NCBI GenBank assembly: GCA_004172935.1
Contig: SDZD01000004.1
Span: 1 to 64,000 of the forward strand
Direction: 5' to 3'
Origin: a bacterium
GTDB taxonomy: Bacteria > Armatimonadota > Abditibacteriia > Abditibacteriales > Abditibacteriaceae
DNA: 64,000 bases
Positions within the stretch are counted from its first letter, which is position 1. Every line of letters begins with the position of its first letter. Shown in pieces: positions 1-9,198 of the stretch. A model generated the notes under the pieces. The model was not told the origin of the DNA. It saw nothing but the letters and a program-made list of their open reading frames with translations, and did no database searches. The translations under genes and the position numbers were made by a program.

Positions 1-137
1 GTGCTGTTGAATGTGTTCTTGATTTTGTTGCCCAAGAGTGTCAAAACGCCGATAACGACGATAGCGATGAGCGAGATCAGCAAACCATATTCAACGAGGG
101 TCTGGCCCTCTTCTTCTTGCAAAAACTGTTTGATCAT
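1..137 (-). CDS. Flp/Fap-type pilin, N-terminal part (runs off window)
   Basis: The reverse strand from 137 down to the window edge encodes about 45 residues of a Flp-family pilin, the small subunit of Tad (tight adherence) pili. After a short leader ending EEEG comes QTLVEYG and then an unbroken hydrophobic stretch (LLISLIAIVVIGVLTLLG). This matches the Flp pattern of a prepilin-peptidase site, G followed by a segment ending in EY, ahead of the assembly helix. The ATG at 137 has only a weak AAGGAT-like ribosome site well upstream. The gene is cut by the window edge, so the C-terminus and any tad genes are not visible. The 138-335 interval upstream contains no gene I can support. Confidence 0.8.
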   Translation of the reverse strand, partial: MIKQFLQEEEGQTLVEYGLLISLIAIVVIGVLTLLGNKIKNTFNS

Positions 138-335
138 GATGATTTTGTGTGTCTATCCTTGTAAATTTGCGCGTGGTTCGGGAGTTCTAGAGTTGAGTTG
201 GCTTCGTTTTGCCCCCGGCCTTCTCTCGTCCGTTCCTCTCGACCTTGCTGATTACTATCTAGAAACATTCTTGCCAAATAAAAAATAATTTAGGGTCTAC
301 GAGAAGATCATCATGGAAGGGGGATTTTTACCTTG

Positions 336-2198
336 TTAATTGCTTGGTTTGGGTGTCGTGTTGTCTTTATCGCCTGCTAATAGGCCAAAGTAGAAGCCTT
401 GCTGTTGTAATAGTTCGGTGTGAGTGCCTCGCTCGATGATTTGGCCCGCGCTTATAACCAGAATCTGGTCAGATTCGCGAATGGTGCTGAGGCGATGGGC
501 GATAACGAAGCTGGTGCGGCCCCGCATGAGACGGCGCATGGCTTCCTGAATATTGCGTTCGGTGCGGGTATCTACGCTTGATGTAGCTTCGTCCAAAATC
601 AATATGCTGGGGTCGGCGAGAATGGCGCGTGCAATGGCGATTAACTGGCGCTGGCCTTGACTTAAGTTGCCTCCGCGTTCGGAGATTGGGGTGTCGTAGC
701 CTTGTGGCAGGCGATGAATGAAGGCGTGAGCGTTGGCCTGTTTGGCGGTTTCGGTTATTTCCTCTGCGCTGGCTTCGGGGCGACCATAGCGGATATTATC
801 GGCGACTGTGCCACCGAAGAGAAAAGTATCTTGCAGTACGATGGCGAGTTGACGGCGTAAGCTCGTTTTCTCGACATTGCGAATGTCGTGTCCATCAACC
901 AGAATACGCCCCGAATCTATGTCGTAGAAGCGCGTTAATAGGTTGATGATGGTGGTTTTTCCGGCTCCGGTGGGGCCAATGAGGGCGACTGTCTGGCCCG
1001 GTTCGGCATGGAGGGAGATGTTCTTGAGAATGGGAATGTCTTTGCTGTAGCCAAATGACACGTTTTCGAAGACGACATCGCCCTTGACTGGTGGGAGGGG
1101 CTGGGCGTTGGGGGCATCGTTTTCGGGAGTTTCGTCGATGACTTCAAAGACACGCTCGGCTCCGGCGATGGCGCTTTGGATGGTATTGTAGAGGTTGGCG
1201 ATGTCGGTGAGGGGGCGTCCAAATTGGCGGGCGTAATTGATGAAGGCGGCGATTGTGCCGACCGTTGCCGCGCCGCGTAGCACCATCAAACCACCCAGAC
1301 CCGCTACAAGAGCAAGTCCGGTGTTGTTGATGCCGTTCATAATTGGCCCGGTGAAGCCTGCGTACATTTGCGCCCTCGTCGCGTTTTCGCGCAGTTCTAT
1401 GTTGGCGCGTCCGAACTCTTCGAGAACGAGGGATTCGCGGTTGTAGGCTTTGACGACGCGCTGCCCGCCGATGGTTTCTTCTATAAGGCCATTGAGGGCG
1501 CCTAATTTGGTTTGCTGGGCACGAAAAGCTGCCCTTGTGCGATTGGATAACCAACGGGTGAGGCCCAGTGTGAGTACCGCTGTGACGGCCATGCTGAGCA
1601 GAGCCAACGGGACGTTGAGTAGCAGCATGAGCGCAGCTGCACCGACTAGACCCAGTAGTCCGGATACCAGTCCCGTCACGCTATCGCTTAGCACTTGACT
1701 GACGTTTTCAACATCGTTGGTGAGGCGGCTCATGAGGTCGCCGTGGGCGTGAGTATCGAAGAAGCGTAGAGGCAAGCGTTGCAGATGGGAAAAGAGGTCG
1801 TGGCGAATGTCGCGTACCGCTTTTTGTGCTACTCCTGCCATGATGTAATTTTGTGCCCAGGTCGATGTGGCAGATAGGACGTAGACAAGGAGCATCACAG
1901 CACATACACGCGCCAAGCCGGGCAAATCGCGCTGCAAAATGTAGCCGTCGATAGCGCGTCCCAATAGATACGGCCCTAATAGGGTGAGTCCTGCTGAGGC
2001 AACGACGAATATTGCTGCTAATGCGATGGAAGCCTTCTGACGGTTCAGGTATCCCCAGAGGCGAACCAGTGTGGCGCGGGTGTTTTTGGCGCGCTTGACA
2101 GGTTCCATTGAGCGCTGACCGGGGCCAAGGCCAAAGCCTTTTAATACTGGGGCTTCGCGTGGCGCTTCGGTTGTTTGGCGATTGGGATTAGGAGACAT
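336..2198 (-). CDS. ABC exporter half-transporter, catalytically intact subunit
   Basis: This 620-residue half-transporter has a six-helix membrane domain (about 60-340) followed by an ATPase domain. The ATPase shows Walker A GPTGAGKTT near 408, signature LSQGQ near 511 (Q for the second G of LSGGQ), Walker B ILILDEATS with the catalytic Glu near 530, and the H-loop AHRLS near 565. It overlaps the end of the upstream ABC gene by 11 bases and has a good GAGGTGA ribosome site before its ATG, so the two are probably translated together. The pair looks like the heterodimeric multidrug/lipid exporters of the TM287/288, LmrCD and BmrCD type, with this subunit supplying the consensus catalytic residues. 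The substrate cannot be told from sequence. Confidence 0.9.
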   Translation of the reverse strand: MSPNPNRQTTEAPREAPVLKGFGLGPGQRSMEPVKRAKNTRATLVRLWGYLNRQKASIALAAIFVVASAGLTLLGPYLLGRAIDGYILQRDLPGLARVCAVMLLVYVLSATSTWAQNYIMAGVAQKAVRDIRHDLFSHLQRLPLRFFDTHAHGDLMSRLTNDVENVSQVLSDSVTGLVSGLLGLVGAAALMLLLNVPLALLSMAVTAVLTLGLTRWLSNRTRAAFRAQQTKLGALNGLIEETIGGQRVVKAYNRESLVLEEFGRANIELRENATRAQMYAGFTGPIMNGINNTGLALVAGLGGLMVLRGAATVGTIAAFINYARQFGRPLTDIANLYNTIQSAIAGAERVFEVIDETPENDAPNAQPLPPVKGDVVFENVSFGYSKDIPILKNISLHAEPGQTVALIGPTGAGKTTIINLLTRFYDIDSGRILVDGHDIRNVEKTSLRRQLAIVLQDTFLFGGTVADNIRYGRPEASAEEITETAKQANAHAFIHRLPQGYDTPISERGGNLSQGQRQLIAIARAILADPSILILDEATSSVDTRTERNIQEAMRRLMRGRTSFVIAHRLSTIRESDQILVISAGQIIERGTHTELLQQQGFYFGLLAGDKDNTTPKPSN

Positions 2199-3942
2199 GG
2201 GGAGTCACCTCGCTTGTGGCGTTTTCCTGCTGGGACTCATAAATCTCGCGGTAGACCGGACTTGATGTTAGCAAGTCCTCGTGTGTGCCTTGGGCGACCA
2301 AGCAGCCATCATCAAGAACGAGAATGAGGTCGGCATCGCGAATGGCGCTAACGCGCTGGGCTACGATGAAACGGGTTTGATGGGTGGAGGCTTGTGACAA
2401 TGCGTAGCGGATGCGGGCTTCGGTGGCGACATCGACGGCGCTAGTGCTATCGTCGAAAATGAGAACCTGCGGTTGGAGAAGTAACGCTCTGGCGATAGCA
2501 AGGCGTTGCTTTTGGCCGCCGGATAGGTTGACGCCGCGCGCTTCGACGCGCGTATCGTAGCCATCGGGCAAACGCTCGATGAACTCCTGAGCCTGGGCCA
2601 TATTGGCGGCTGCACGTACTTCCTCATCGGAAGCATTGGGGCGACCGTAGCGAATGGTGTCTCGGATAGTGCCGCTGAACAGGACAGTTTCCTGTAAGGC
2701 AACACCCACGACTTCGCGTAGCGCGTGTTCGTCCCAGTCGCGTACATCTATGCCATCGAGCGTGACGCGGCCTTTGGTTACATCGTAGAAGCGAGGTATG
2801 AGGGAAACGAGGGTGCTTTTGCCAGAGCCAGTTGCGCCCACGATGGCGATTGTCTGGCTAGGTTCGGCGACGAAAGAAATATCTTTAAGGGCCGGGTCGC
2901 CTTCGCCTTCATAGAAGAAACTGACGTTCTCGAAGGCGACTTTTCCGCGAATGGTATCGGGGCGTTGTGCGCCTTGTTTCGGCTCAATTTTGATTTGGGT
3001 ATTGAGGATTTCGCCTATACGGACGCCCGATGCTTCGGCGCGCGATAGGCGAACTATGAGCATGGAAACCATCATCAGTGACATCAAGGTCTGAGTCAGG
3101 TAGTTGACGAAGGCGATGATTCGCCCCACCTCCATGTCGCCACCAATGACACGCACGCCGCCTAACCATAAGGTTGCAACTATGCCTGCGTTGAGGGCCA
3201 TCATCATGAGGGGCATGGTGAGCGCGCCCAAACGAGCTGCTGTAATGTTGTTGTCGGTTAGCTGAGTGTTGGCGGCGCCAAAGCGTGTGTTCTCGTAGTC
3301 TTCGCGGGCGAAAGCTTTTACCACGCGAACGCCAGATAGGTTCTCTTGAACGATGGTGTTGAGGGTATCGAGGCGGCGTTGGACGAGGGCGAAAAGTGGG
3401 TATGTTTTCTGGATTATCCACACCAAAACCACGATGACGAAGGGGATGAGGGGGACGAACACCAACGATAAGCGAGGGCTGGTGATGACGGCCAGGATCA
3501 GGCTTCCGATAAGCAATAGCGGCACACGCACCATGACGCGCAGTAGCAACAGCACTACTTCCTGCACTTGATTGACATCGTTAGTGAGACGGGTGATGAG
3601 GGCGCCGCTTTCGAGTTGGTCGAGGTTGCCGAACGAGAGGGATTGGACTTTGGCGAACAGGGCACTACGGACATCGGCGCCGAAATTTTGGGCTGCCAAA
3701 GTGGCGAAGACAGTACAGGCGCCGCCCGCGAAGACTCCGAACAGGGCCAATAGAAACATGAGGAGTCCGGTGTGCTGGACTAGCGTGAAGTCGGAGCGGG
3801 TGATGCCCATGTCTATGATGCGTTGCAGTAGACGGGGCTGCATTAAGTCGGCGGCGACTTCGAGGCTCATAAAGGCAGGGCCGAGAATCGCCCATAACAT
3901 GTAGGGGCGAAGGTAGTGAGCCAGTGGTCGCAGGGAGCGCAT
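2188..3942 (-). CDS. ABC exporter half-transporter, degenerate-site subunit
   Basis: This is a membrane domain plus ATPase domain of about 584 residues when started at the ATG at 3942; a longer frame would need a TTG at 3996. It has Walker A GATGSGKST near 369 and a perfect LSGGQ near 470. The Walker B run is VLIFDDSTS, so Asp replaces the catalytic Glu, and the H-loop reads AQRVS, so Gln replaces the switch His. These substitutions mark the non-hydrolysing subunit of heterodimeric exporters; the C-terminal YREIYESQ also resembles the TM287 type. It is the first gene of the pair with the downstream intact subunit. The role is inferred as drug or lipid export across the inner membrane. Confidence 0.9.
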   Translation of the reverse strand: MRSLRPLAHYLRPYMLWAILGPAFMSLEVAADLMQPRLLQRIIDMGITRSDFTLVQHTGLLMFLLALFGVFAGGACTVFATLAAQNFGADVRSALFAKVQSLSFGNLDQLESGALITRLTNDVNQVQEVVLLLLRVMVRVPLLLIGSLILAVITSPRLSLVFVPLIPFVIVVLVWIIQKTYPLFALVQRRLDTLNTIVQENLSGVRVVKAFAREDYENTRFGAANTQLTDNNITAARLGALTMPLMMMALNAGIVATLWLGGVRVIGGDMEVGRIIAFVNYLTQTLMSLMMVSMLIVRLSRAEASGVRIGEILNTQIKIEPKQGAQRPDTIRGKVAFENVSFFYEGEGDPALKDISFVAEPSQTIAIVGATGSGKSTLVSLIPRFYDVTKGRVTLDGIDVRDWDEHALREVVGVALQETVLFSGTIRDTIRYGRPNASDEEVRAAANMAQAQEFIERLPDGYDTRVEARGVNLSGGQKQRLAIARALLLQPQVLIFDDSTSAVDVATEARIRYALSQASTHQTRFIVAQRVSAIRDADLILVLDDGCLVAQGTHEDLLTSSPVYREIYESQQENATSEVTPHVS

Positions 3943-4109
3943 ACGAAAAAGGTTTAGCGGTTTTAGTGGTTGCTGGTGGTAAAGACACGGTGGCAAACCG
4001 TCTGCCGCACTTCATCTTTGAGGATGTCCCTACGGGAGCAACAATGCGTGTTGCTTTCTCGCGGGCATTTACCGATGTGGTCGCATTTGGGGGAGATTTC
4101 GTCTCTTCT

Positions 4110-5336
4110 CTATTGTTTTTTGGTGTAGGCGGCGTGGACTAGCCATGCTGCTGAAGAGAAGAGTAGGCCCGCCAGGCATACTCCCGGCCAGCCGCTTCGG
4201 TTCCATGCAAGGCTGCTTGCTAGTGAGCCTAGAGAACCACCTGTGAAGTAGGCGACCATGTAGACGGTGTTGAGGCGGGAGCGGGCTTCGGGGCGCAGAG
4301 ACAAGATGCGGGCTTGATTGGAGATGTGAGTACCCTGGACTCCGGCATCCATTAACAGTACGCCCAGAATGAGGCAGAAGACGTTGAAGCCGAAGGCCCA
4401 GAATATGAGGAAGGAAAGCGCGGTTAGGGCTGTTGAAAAGCCGATTACGGCGCGCGGGCCGCGCGCGTCGGAGCTTTTGCCCGCCAAAGGTGCTACTAGT
4501 GCCCCGGCGGCGCCGACCAAACCGAATAGTCCGACTGTTTGGGTGGAGTAGGAGAAGGGCGGCGCTTCGAGGTGGAACGACAGGCTTGTCCAGAACACCA
4601 TGAAGGAAGCGAAGATGAGGCCGCCCACCAAGGCCGATTCGCGCAGACGTGGCTCTTCTTTGATGAGTCCCCACAGAGAGCGAATGAGGTCGCGGAAGCG
4701 GAGCTGCATGGTGGGGGCTATGTCGGGTAGGGTACGATACATGACGAACGCCATCAGGAGCGAGACGGCGCTGGCAAACCAGAAGAGAGTTCGCCAACCC
4801 CATGTGCCGCCAACGCCTCCGGCTACCACGCGCGCGAGTAGAATGCCTAGTAGTAAGCCACTCATGACGGTGCCGACATTTTTACCTCGTGTTGCTGGTT
4901 CGGACATCTGGGCTACGAGCGGGACAATGACCTGAGCCGACACGGTTGAAATGCCGATACCCAGACTGAGTAGTTGTAGCCAAGCCAGAGACGGGGCCAG
5001 TGCGGCTCCCGCTAAGAAGAGGGCTTCGATAATCATGAGGCCGACGATGAGTTTTCGTCGGCGCCATGCATCGCCCAGTGGAACAAGGAATAATAGGCCG
5101 AGGGTGTAGCCCGCCTGTGTGAAAGTCGAAACCATGCCCGCTTCGGCGGCTGAGACGTGTAGGTTGACGCGGATTTGTTCGAGTAGGGGTTGCGAGTAGT
5201 AGAGGTTAGAAACCGCGATACCACATGCACCCGCTAACAGTAAAAGGAAGTTGCGGGACAACGGTGTAGTTGCTCCCTGTGGGAGATTTTGAGCGGGGGA
5301 TAATGGAGAATTATTGCCTACTGAATCGCTTTGCAC
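4110..5336 (-). CDS. MFS transporter, 12-helix drug-efflux type
   Basis: This 408-residue protein has about twelve hydrophobic segments and a charged GDAWRRRKLI loop between helices 2 and 3, which corresponds to the MFS A-motif region. It resembles the YgaY/arabinose-efflux-like group of major facilitator antiporters. The only early start in frame is a GTG at 5336; the next Met is far inside the first helices. It lies on the same strand as the ABC pair, with about 167 bases between them in which I see no gene. Export of a small molecule by proton exchange is the family role; the substrate is unknown. Confidence 0.85.
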   Translation of the reverse strand: MQSDSVGNNSPLSPAQNLPQGATTPLSRNFLLLLAGACGIAVSNLYYSQPLLEQIRVNLHVSAAEAGMVSTFTQAGYTLGLLFLVPLGDAWRRRKLIVGLMIIEALFLAGAALAPSLAWLQLLSLGIGISTVSAQVIVPLVAQMSEPATRGKNVGTVMSGLLLGILLARVVAGGVGGTWGWRTLFWFASAVSLLMAFVMYRTLPDIAPTMQLRFRDLIRSLWGLIKEEPRLRESALVGGLIFASFMVFWTSLSFHLEAPPFSYSTQTVGLFGLVGAAGALVAPLAGKSSDARGPRAVIGFSTALTALSFLIFWAFGFNVFCLILGVLLMDAGVQGTHISNQARILSLRPEARSRLNTVYMVAYFTGGSLGSLASSLAWNRSGWPGVCLAGLLFSSAAWLVHAAYTKKQ

Positions 5337-5551
5337 AGAGGCAGTGTGCGCGAGGTGGGTGCCACTATTGCCTATGATGGCTCCCAGAGAGTGCTTAGCG
5401 AAAGGTAATTAAAGCGCTATATGAACCTCGGAAATCGAGACAATAGTAGGTGCACTGCACGCTGAATCTTGAATGTCGGTGATGGATAGTTCTTGATATA
5501 TAGCCCATATCGCATAAACAGGATTTACTGTGGGCTTTGGCGAAGACTCTC

Positions 5552-7339
5552 ATGAAAATCTCATTTCCCCACCTTATCGCGGGTATTGTTGTGGTGGTTG
5601 CTGCGAGCCATGCGCAGCCGAAAGTTGCTGCACCATCGGTTGACCCTCATGCCACTGAAACCACAGCTCAACGCGATGCGCGGATGAAGTGGTGGCGCGA
5701 AGCGCGCTTTGGCATGTTCATTCACTGGGGTTTGTATGCCCTTCCGGCGGGCGAATGGAAGGGGCGGCAGAGCGGAGGCGCCGGAGAGTGGATGATGCAT
5801 GATTTTAAAATTCCGGTGGCTGATTATGCGACTCTGGCTCCTCAGTTCAATCCGCAACAGTTCGACGCCGATGCGTGGGTGAACCTCGCCAAAGCGGCTG
5901 GCATGAAGTACATCGTGATGACTGCTAAGCACCATGAAGGCTTTGCCATGTATCCCTCGAAGGCCGACCCGTTCAACATTTTCGATGCGACGCCGTTCAA
6001 ACGCGACCCCATCGCTGAAATGGCAGCGGCTTGCAAGAAACAGGGACTCAAATTTGGGGTGTATTACTCGCAGGCGCAGGACTGGCATCAGCCGGGGGGT
6101 GCTGCTTATGATGGGCACTGGGACACTGCTCAGAACGGCGATTTACACGCCTATGTGCAAAAAGTCGCTGTTCCACAAGTGCGCGAACTGTTGACCAAAT
6201 ATCATCCGGCGGTTTTGTGGTGGGATACCCCTGTGGAAATGTTGCCGGAGGATATTAAGGCGCTTACAGCGGCTTTTGCTTCCGAGCCACAACTGATCGC
6301 CAACAATCGGCTCGGCAATGGTGTGCCGGGTGACACGGAGACTCCCGAACAGCATATTCCGGCCACTGGTTATCCCGGTCGGGATTGGGAAACGTGTATG
6401 ACGATCAACAACACGTGGGGTTATAAGACCAACGATCTCAATTTCAAATCGAGCACTAGTTTGCTGCGCAACCTGATAGATATTGCGAGCAAGGGCGGGA
6501 ACTACTTGCTGAATGTTGGACCCGATGGGCGTGGTATCATTCCCGAAGCCGAAGCGAAACGGCTGCAAGTGATGGGGACATGGCTGAAGACTAACGGAGC
6601 AAGCATTTACGCCACAACTGCCAGCCCCTACAAGCGCTTGCCTTTCGAGGGCCGCTGTACGGTGAAGGGAGACAAGATGTATTTGAACGTGTTCTCGTGG
6701 CCAGATGATGGGTTGACTTTAGCGGGATTGCAGACCGCTGTGAAAAGCGCGACTGTATTGGCGACGGGGCAAAAGTTGACTGTGAGCAAAGACGCCAGTG
6801 GCACGCTTGCTTTGAGCCGACCAAGTAGCCTTGATGCGGTTTCTACGACTGTTGAACTGAGTTTGGCGGGGCCTCCTGTTGTGGTCGAACCCGTTCCGGT
6901 AATACAGGCGCTGAATGGTGAGGAGTTTCGACTGGACTCGTCACTGGCGAAGCTGGAAGGCGGCACTATTTCGCTTGAAGGTGAGGAGGGGCGCAATAAC
7001 ATTGGCTACTGGACCAATATGAAAGACAGCGTTTCTTGGCGTATTTCGAACTCGACTGCTGGAGTTGGGGGATATTCGGTACAGCTAGATTACGCCTGTG
7101 CCCCTGGAAGCGAAGGCAGCACATTTTCGGTGTTGGTGGATGGAATCGATTCGGGTTTGACAGGTACTGTCGCGAAGACGAACGGATGGGAGGATTACCG
7201 CAGCATGACTTTGGAGGGAAAGCTGACTTTAACGACCGGATTGCATACCATTAGCATTGTGCCGAAATCGAAGCCAGGATTGGGTGTGATGAACCTGCGC
7301 TCGATGCAGTTGAAACTCGTGAATCGGTACACAAGGTGA
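5552..7339 (+). CDS. Secreted alpha-L-fucosidase, GH29, with C-terminal carbohydrate-binding-like domain
   Basis: The protein has about 595 residues from the ATG at 5552; an upstream TTG at 5537 would add five. A signal peptide ends around ASHAQ. The GH29 barrel (about 35-440) shows WWREARFGMFIHWGLY, the MTAKHHEGF histidine pair and the nucleophile segment HPAVLWWDTP with Asp near 225. Residues about 465-590 form a separate beta-sandwich-like module (YWTNMKDSVSWRI onward) resembling carbohydrate-binding domains. It would release terminal L-fucose from glycans outside the cytoplasm. It is divergent from the MFS gene and convergent with the Gfo/Idh/MocA gene, and a hairpin at 7359-7379 separates it from that gene. 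Confidence 0.9.
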   Translation: MKISFPHLIAGIVVVVAASHAQPKVAAPSVDPHATETTAQRDARMKWWREARFGMFIHWGLYALPAGEWKGRQSGGAGEWMMHDFKIPVADYATLAPQFNPQQFDADAWVNLAKAAGMKYIVMTAKHHEGFAMYPSKADPFNIFDATPFKRDPIAEMAAACKKQGLKFGVYYSQAQDWHQPGGAAYDGHWDTAQNGDLHAYVQKVAVPQVRELLTKYHPAVLWWDTPVEMLPEDIKALTAAFASEPQLIANNRLGNGVPGDTETPEQHIPATGYPGRDWETCMTINNTWGYKTNDLNFKSSTSLLRNLIDIASKGGNYLLNVGPDGRGIIPEAEAKRLQVMGTWLKTNGASIYATTASPYKRLPFEGRCTVKGDKMYLNVFSWPDDGLTLAGLQTAVKSATVLATGQKLTVSKDASGTLALSRPSSLDAVSTTVELSLAGPPVVVEPVPVIQALNGEEFRLDSSLAKLEGGTISLEGEEGRNNIGYWTNMKDSVSWRISNSTAGVGGYSVQLDYACAPGSEGSTFSVLVDGIDSGLTGTVAKTNGWEDYRSMTLEGKLTLTTGLHTISIVPKSKPGLGVMNLRSMQLKLVNRYTR

Positions 7340-7358
7340 GTGATGGTGAGTTGGGGGA

Positions 7359-7379
7359 GGGCGAACACAAGGTTCGCCC
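7359..7379. terminator. Hairpin between convergent genes
   Basis: GGGCGAAC and GTTCGCCC form a perfect 8-base stem around a 5-base loop, 20 bases after the fucosidase stop and 21 bases before the end of the convergent oxidoreductase. No strong T-tract follows, so it may be a weak terminator or a REP-like hairpin. Confidence 0.45.
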
Positions 7380-7399
7380 CTACTGGGGAGGGCTGCGCC

Positions 7400-8428
7400 T
7401 TAGATCGAGGTTTGGATGACTTGGCGTTGGGTGGCCGATTGTTTGGCGGCTTCGAAGACGGCCATTACTCGGCGGGTTTGTTCGGGCGGCGCCAGTAATG
7501 TGGTTTCGCCTGCTGCGGCCTGAGCGAAGTTTTCGTAGAAGCCTGCCCAGTTTCCGGCGAGTGTTGGCACGGTGCGGTCGACTTGTGGCCCTTTGAGATG
7601 GCCGAAGGTGACTGGGTCTTCCTTCGCGGTGGTGATGTCGCCTTTCATGAGGGCATTTTCTTGCGGGTCGAGGCCGAATTTTTGGAAGGTGGCTTTGGTG
7701 CCGCGCGCGTAGAAGCGGGGTTTGTCGATGGCGGCCATGCTGGATGTATCGCATACCGCTGTCGCTCCGTTTTGAAATTCCATCACCAAAAATGCCTCGC
7801 TTTCGACTTCGCTTTGGGGGTAGTCGTGGTGGAGTCGCAAGTAAATGCCTGTGACGGGTGAGGGAATTAGAGTCAGCATTTGATCGACGAGGTGGGCGCC
7901 GAGGTCGAGGAATTTACCGCCGCCGTGTTGCAGGGTGCCGCGCCAACCGCCCCACGGGCCGAAGCCGCCCCATGCCATTTCGAGCCAACGCAATTCGCCA
8001 AGTTCGCCTTCGGCCAACAGGCTTTTCAAGGTGAGATAGTCGCCATCGAGTCGCCTGTTTTGGAAGGTTGTCAGCAGTTTGCCGCTTTGATTGGCGCGTT
8101 CGATCATGGCGTCGCACTCGGAGAGCGTCAGGCACATCGGCTTATCGGTCACGACATGTTTGCCCGCTTCGAGGGCGCGCATGGTGTAATCGAAGTGGGT
8201 GTCGTTGGGAGTCGCCAGCACAATGGCGTCCACGGTTGCATCGGCCAAGACTTCTTCCAATGAGTCATAGGCTTTTACGCCCAATTCGGATTCGATTTGC
8301 GTTCGTTTTTCAGGGTTGCTGGAAGCAATGCCGATGAGTTCCAAATTGGGGGTATTGCGGATGAGGGCCGCGTGGCAGTAGCGGCCCCAGCGTCCAAAAC
8401 CGATGATGGCGATGCGTGTGGTTTTCAT
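7400..8428 (-). CDS. Gfo/Idh/MocA family NAD(P)-dependent oxidoreductase
   Basis: The start chosen is the ATG at 8428, giving 342 residues; an ATG at 8452 would add eight. The N-terminal Rossmann fold opens with IAIIGFGRWGR, a GxGxxG dinucleotide site. The family's catalytic Lys is in VVTDKPMCLT, and the C-terminal alpha/beta substrate domain contains GAHLVDQ. Such enzymes oxidise or reduce sugars, cyclitols and their derivatives in the cytoplasm. Its position among secreted glycosidases and a DeoR-type regulator suggests it handles a released sugar, but the substrate is not evident. It follows the TPR protein gene by about 128 bases on the same strand. Confidence 0.88.
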   Translation of the reverse strand: MKTTRIAIIGFGRWGRYCHAALIRNTPNLELIGIASSNPEKRTQIESELGVKAYDSLEEVLADATVDAIVLATPNDTHFDYTMRALEAGKHVVTDKPMCLTLSECDAMIERANQSGKLLTTFQNRRLDGDYLTLKSLLAEGELGELRWLEMAWGGFGPWGGWRGTLQHGGGKFLDLGAHLVDQMLTLIPSPVTGIYLRLHHDYPQSEVESEAFLVMEFQNGATAVCDTSSMAAIDKPRFYARGTKATFQKFGLDPQENALMKGDITTAKEDPVTFGHLKGPQVDRTVPTLAGNWAGFYENFAQAAAGETTLLAPPEQTRRVMAVFEAAKQSATQRQVIQTSI

Positions 8429-8556
8429 TGAAGGGCGCCGATGGCGCACCATAAAGATTAACCCCCATTAAAATGGGAGGCTACAAGTCGCGTTGCGACA
8501 ACTGTCCACCCACGCGGACACAGCAGGAGCGGCTACGCGCACTGGATGGGTGGGGA

Positions 8557-9117
8557 TCAGCCTTTTTTCTTCTTCTGGTTTTCTGCGATAAATTTGCGGG
8601 CGTCCTGGGCGCTGCTGCCTTTGGGGAAGCGCTTCAGGTAGGCTTGCCATGCTTCGACGCCTTTGGCGGGGTTATTCATGGCGAATGCCCATAAACCGCC
8701 CTGGTTGAACAGACTTTGTTCGTGGTTGGGGTCGAGGTTTTGGGCGATTTTGTACTGTTCGAGCGCCTGTTTCGGGTCGCCGTTGAAGCGCATGGCGTTG
8801 CCGAGGTCGGTACGCACATCGGGGTTGTCGAATCCGCTGGCGATGACCAGGCGGTACTGCTCGATGGCCTGGGGCCATTGTTGGTTGTCGTAGAACTGGT
8901 TGCCCATCGCCAGAGATTTCTCGGCACTGGCGAGTTGGTCTGTAGAGGGCTGCATTGGGTCGGGAGCTGAGGTCGCTGCAGGAGTTGCTGATGTTGCGGC
9001 CACTGCGGTGGGTGGGGTGTTTTCCTGCTTCCACCACAGAGTCCCGGTGATGCCAGCACCCAGGGCACAGATGGCAACTATAGCCATTAACAGCGGATTA
9101 CGATCTCTAGAATTCAT
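8557..9117 (-). CDS. Membrane-anchored TPR protein
   Basis: The start is taken at the ATG at 9117; a TTG at 9126 would add three residues. The 186-residue product has one hydrophobic segment near residues 10-30 (LLMAIVAICALGAGITGTLWW), then an Ala/Pro/Thr-rich linker and about three tetratricopeptide repeats (for example NQFYDNQQWPQAIEQYRLVI and GNAMRFNGDPKQALEQYKIA). It is probably a signal-anchored periplasmic scaffold. It lies between the DeoR regulator (81 bases upstream) and the Gfo/Idh/MocA gene, all on the reverse strand. The partner is unknown. Confidence 0.75.
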   Translation of the reverse strand: MNSRDRNPLLMAIVAICALGAGITGTLWWKQENTPPTAVAATSATPAATSAPDPMQPSTDQLASAEKSLAMGNQFYDNQQWPQAIEQYRLVIASGFDNPDVRTDLGNAMRFNGDPKQALEQYKIAQNLDPNHEQSLFNQGGLWAFAMNNPAKGVEAWQAYLKRFPKGSSAQDARKFIAENQKKKKG

Positions 9118-9198
9118 TGATGCCAAAAGTCTCTAATGTATTGAGTCTGAGAGAATACTTCACTTCGATATGAGAGTTTTGTAGTAGGCGGCTTCTTG

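Noticed and set aside
4069-4803. 244-codon reverse frame overlapping the MFS gene
   Set aside because: Out of frame with the transporter helices and Arg/Pro/Ser-rich, a typical shadow.
7359-7379. Hairpin after the fucosidase gene as an insertion-sequence end
   Set aside because: No second copy, transposase or target duplication is seen nearby; a weak terminator or REP-like hairpin is enough.
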